Shown here: positions 63,707 through 64,000 of the stretch, one piece after another
Layout of the letters: every line of letters begins with the position of its first letter
Numbering within the stretch: the first letter of the stretch is position 1
Assembly (NCBI GenBank): GCA_963747335.1
Contig: CAVVEV010000003.1
Location: forward strand, 658,789-722,788
Length of the DNA: 64,000 nt
Origin: Prado023 sp963747335
GTDB taxonomy: Bacteria > Actinomycetota > Actinomycetes > S36-B12 > CAIYMF01
Direction of reading: 5' to 3'
Notes under the pieces: model-generated
What the model was told of the DNA's origin: nothing
What the model saw: the letters and a program-made list of their open reading frames with translations, nothing else
The model's database searches: none
Translations under genes and position numbers: made by a program

Positions 63707-64000
63707 TCAGGACCGGGGGCGCACCCTGGCCCGGGGCCGGCCTCCCTCGGGAGGCGCCGTGGAGGCGCGCACGAACCAACAGTGTCGGGACCACGACACG
63801 CTGCGCAGGAGTGGGCGTCCGCGTCGTGGCCGATCAGCCCCGCGAGCTGCAGCAAGCTCGCCCAGCGTGCGCACAGGTTGGGCGACGATGATCACCATCG
63901 ACTCGGAGATGTCGTGGTCATCGATGCCCACGACCAGAAGATCCTAGGGGATGCGCAGGCCCAGGCCCGGGCAGCGGCCATGACGCCGAAGGCCATCTCG
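63707..64000 (-). pseudogene. LacI-family transcriptional regulator, C-terminal part (cut by window end, frameshifted)
   Basis: Fragments are FGVMAAAR, LVVGIDDHDISES, VAQPVRTLGELAAAR, VVPTLLVR and STAPPEGGRPRARVRPRS, stopping at 63707. The D-D-H and Q-P-V motifs, and the V-x-P-T-x-L-V-x-R-x-S-T-A-P-P ending, are those of LacI-type sugar repressors. The DNA-binding head lies outside the window. It would control the adjacent sugar transporter. Confidence 0.7.

Noticed and set aside
1..64000. tRNA, rRNA, CRISPR array, insertion sequence or riboswitch
   Set aside because: Looked for clover-leaf ends, evenly spaced repeats, transposase motifs and glycine or other riboswitch cores upstream of gcvP and gcvH; none found by eye.

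Overview
The window is very GC-rich, and almost every gene has its best relatives in Actinomycetota. The gene order points the same way. From mltG to pgsA1 (about 8-42 kb) the order mltG, ruvX, alaS, rarA, aspS, hisS, metallo-hydrolase, cyclophilin, relA, secF, secD, yajC, ruvBAC, yebC, pdxT, pdxS, pimA, patA, pgsA1 matches, as I remember it, the Rv2553c-Rv2612c neighbourhood of Mycobacterium tuberculosis. The block from gcvP to a CDP-alcohol phosphotransferase (about 45-57 kb) matches Rv1822-Rv1832 (pgsA2, DUF881, small basic protein, DUF881, gcvH, FHA, MerR, nuclease, MerR, gcvP). With the PimA/PatA mannolipid genes and a wax-ester-synthase/DGAT gene, this is most likely a chromosomal segment of a member of class Actinomycetes. 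I cannot name the genus.

Layout. 1-7 kb, minus strand: a type IV pilus cluster (a DUF4388 protein, pilB, pilT, pilC, a pilin cut by the window edge). 7-14 kb, minus: aroE, mltG, ruvX, alaS, a small membrane protein, rarA. 14-16 kb, plus: a GNAT acetyltransferase and a membrane protein. 16-19 kb, minus: copper genes (CopD-CtaG fusion and CopC). 19-42 kb, mostly minus: aspS-hisS-hydrolase; plus-strand cyclophilin and DUF349 genes; relA, secF-secD-yajC, ruvB-ruvA-ruvC behind a LexA-type box; a WS/DGAT gene with a histone-H1-like tail; yebC-pdxT-pdxS; a DUF3048 lipoprotein; and the phosphatidylinositol mannoside operon (pgsA1-patA-pimA and a LemA-like gene). 42-45.6 kb: a frameshifted EF-G2-like gene, a DUF4442 thioesterase and a HAD phosphatase. 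45.6-56.7 kb, minus: gcvP, two MerR regulators, nuclease, FHA protein, gcvH, two DUF881 proteins around a small basic protein, a mannose-1-phosphate guanylyltransferase and pgsA2. 57 kb: an enoyl-CoA hydratase. 58-64 kb: glgX (plus), converging on an alpha-glucoside-type ABC transporter (binding protein and two permeases) and a LacI regulator cut by the window end.

Working together. The cell-envelope genes form a set: pgsA1, patA and pimA make PIM lipids, and the mannose-activating enzyme can supply GDP-mannose to them. glgX, the ABC importer and LacI form an alpha-glucan/maltodextrin locus. ruvC-ruvA-ruvB look SOS-regulated. Two themes recur beyond single genes. At least eight genes have a TANNNT box 6-7 nt before the start codon, the signature of leaderless transcripts. 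And many conserved genes carry small frameshifts: single ones in the GNAT, secF, patA and mannose-1-phosphate genes, five in the EF-G gene, and very many from about 58.6 kb to the end. In the shifts I could resolve up to 59 kb, removing the inferred extra bases restores a full-length frame, so I read these mainly as sequence errors, with the last 5.4 kb of low quality. No rRNA, tRNA, CRISPR array or insertion sequence was recognised.
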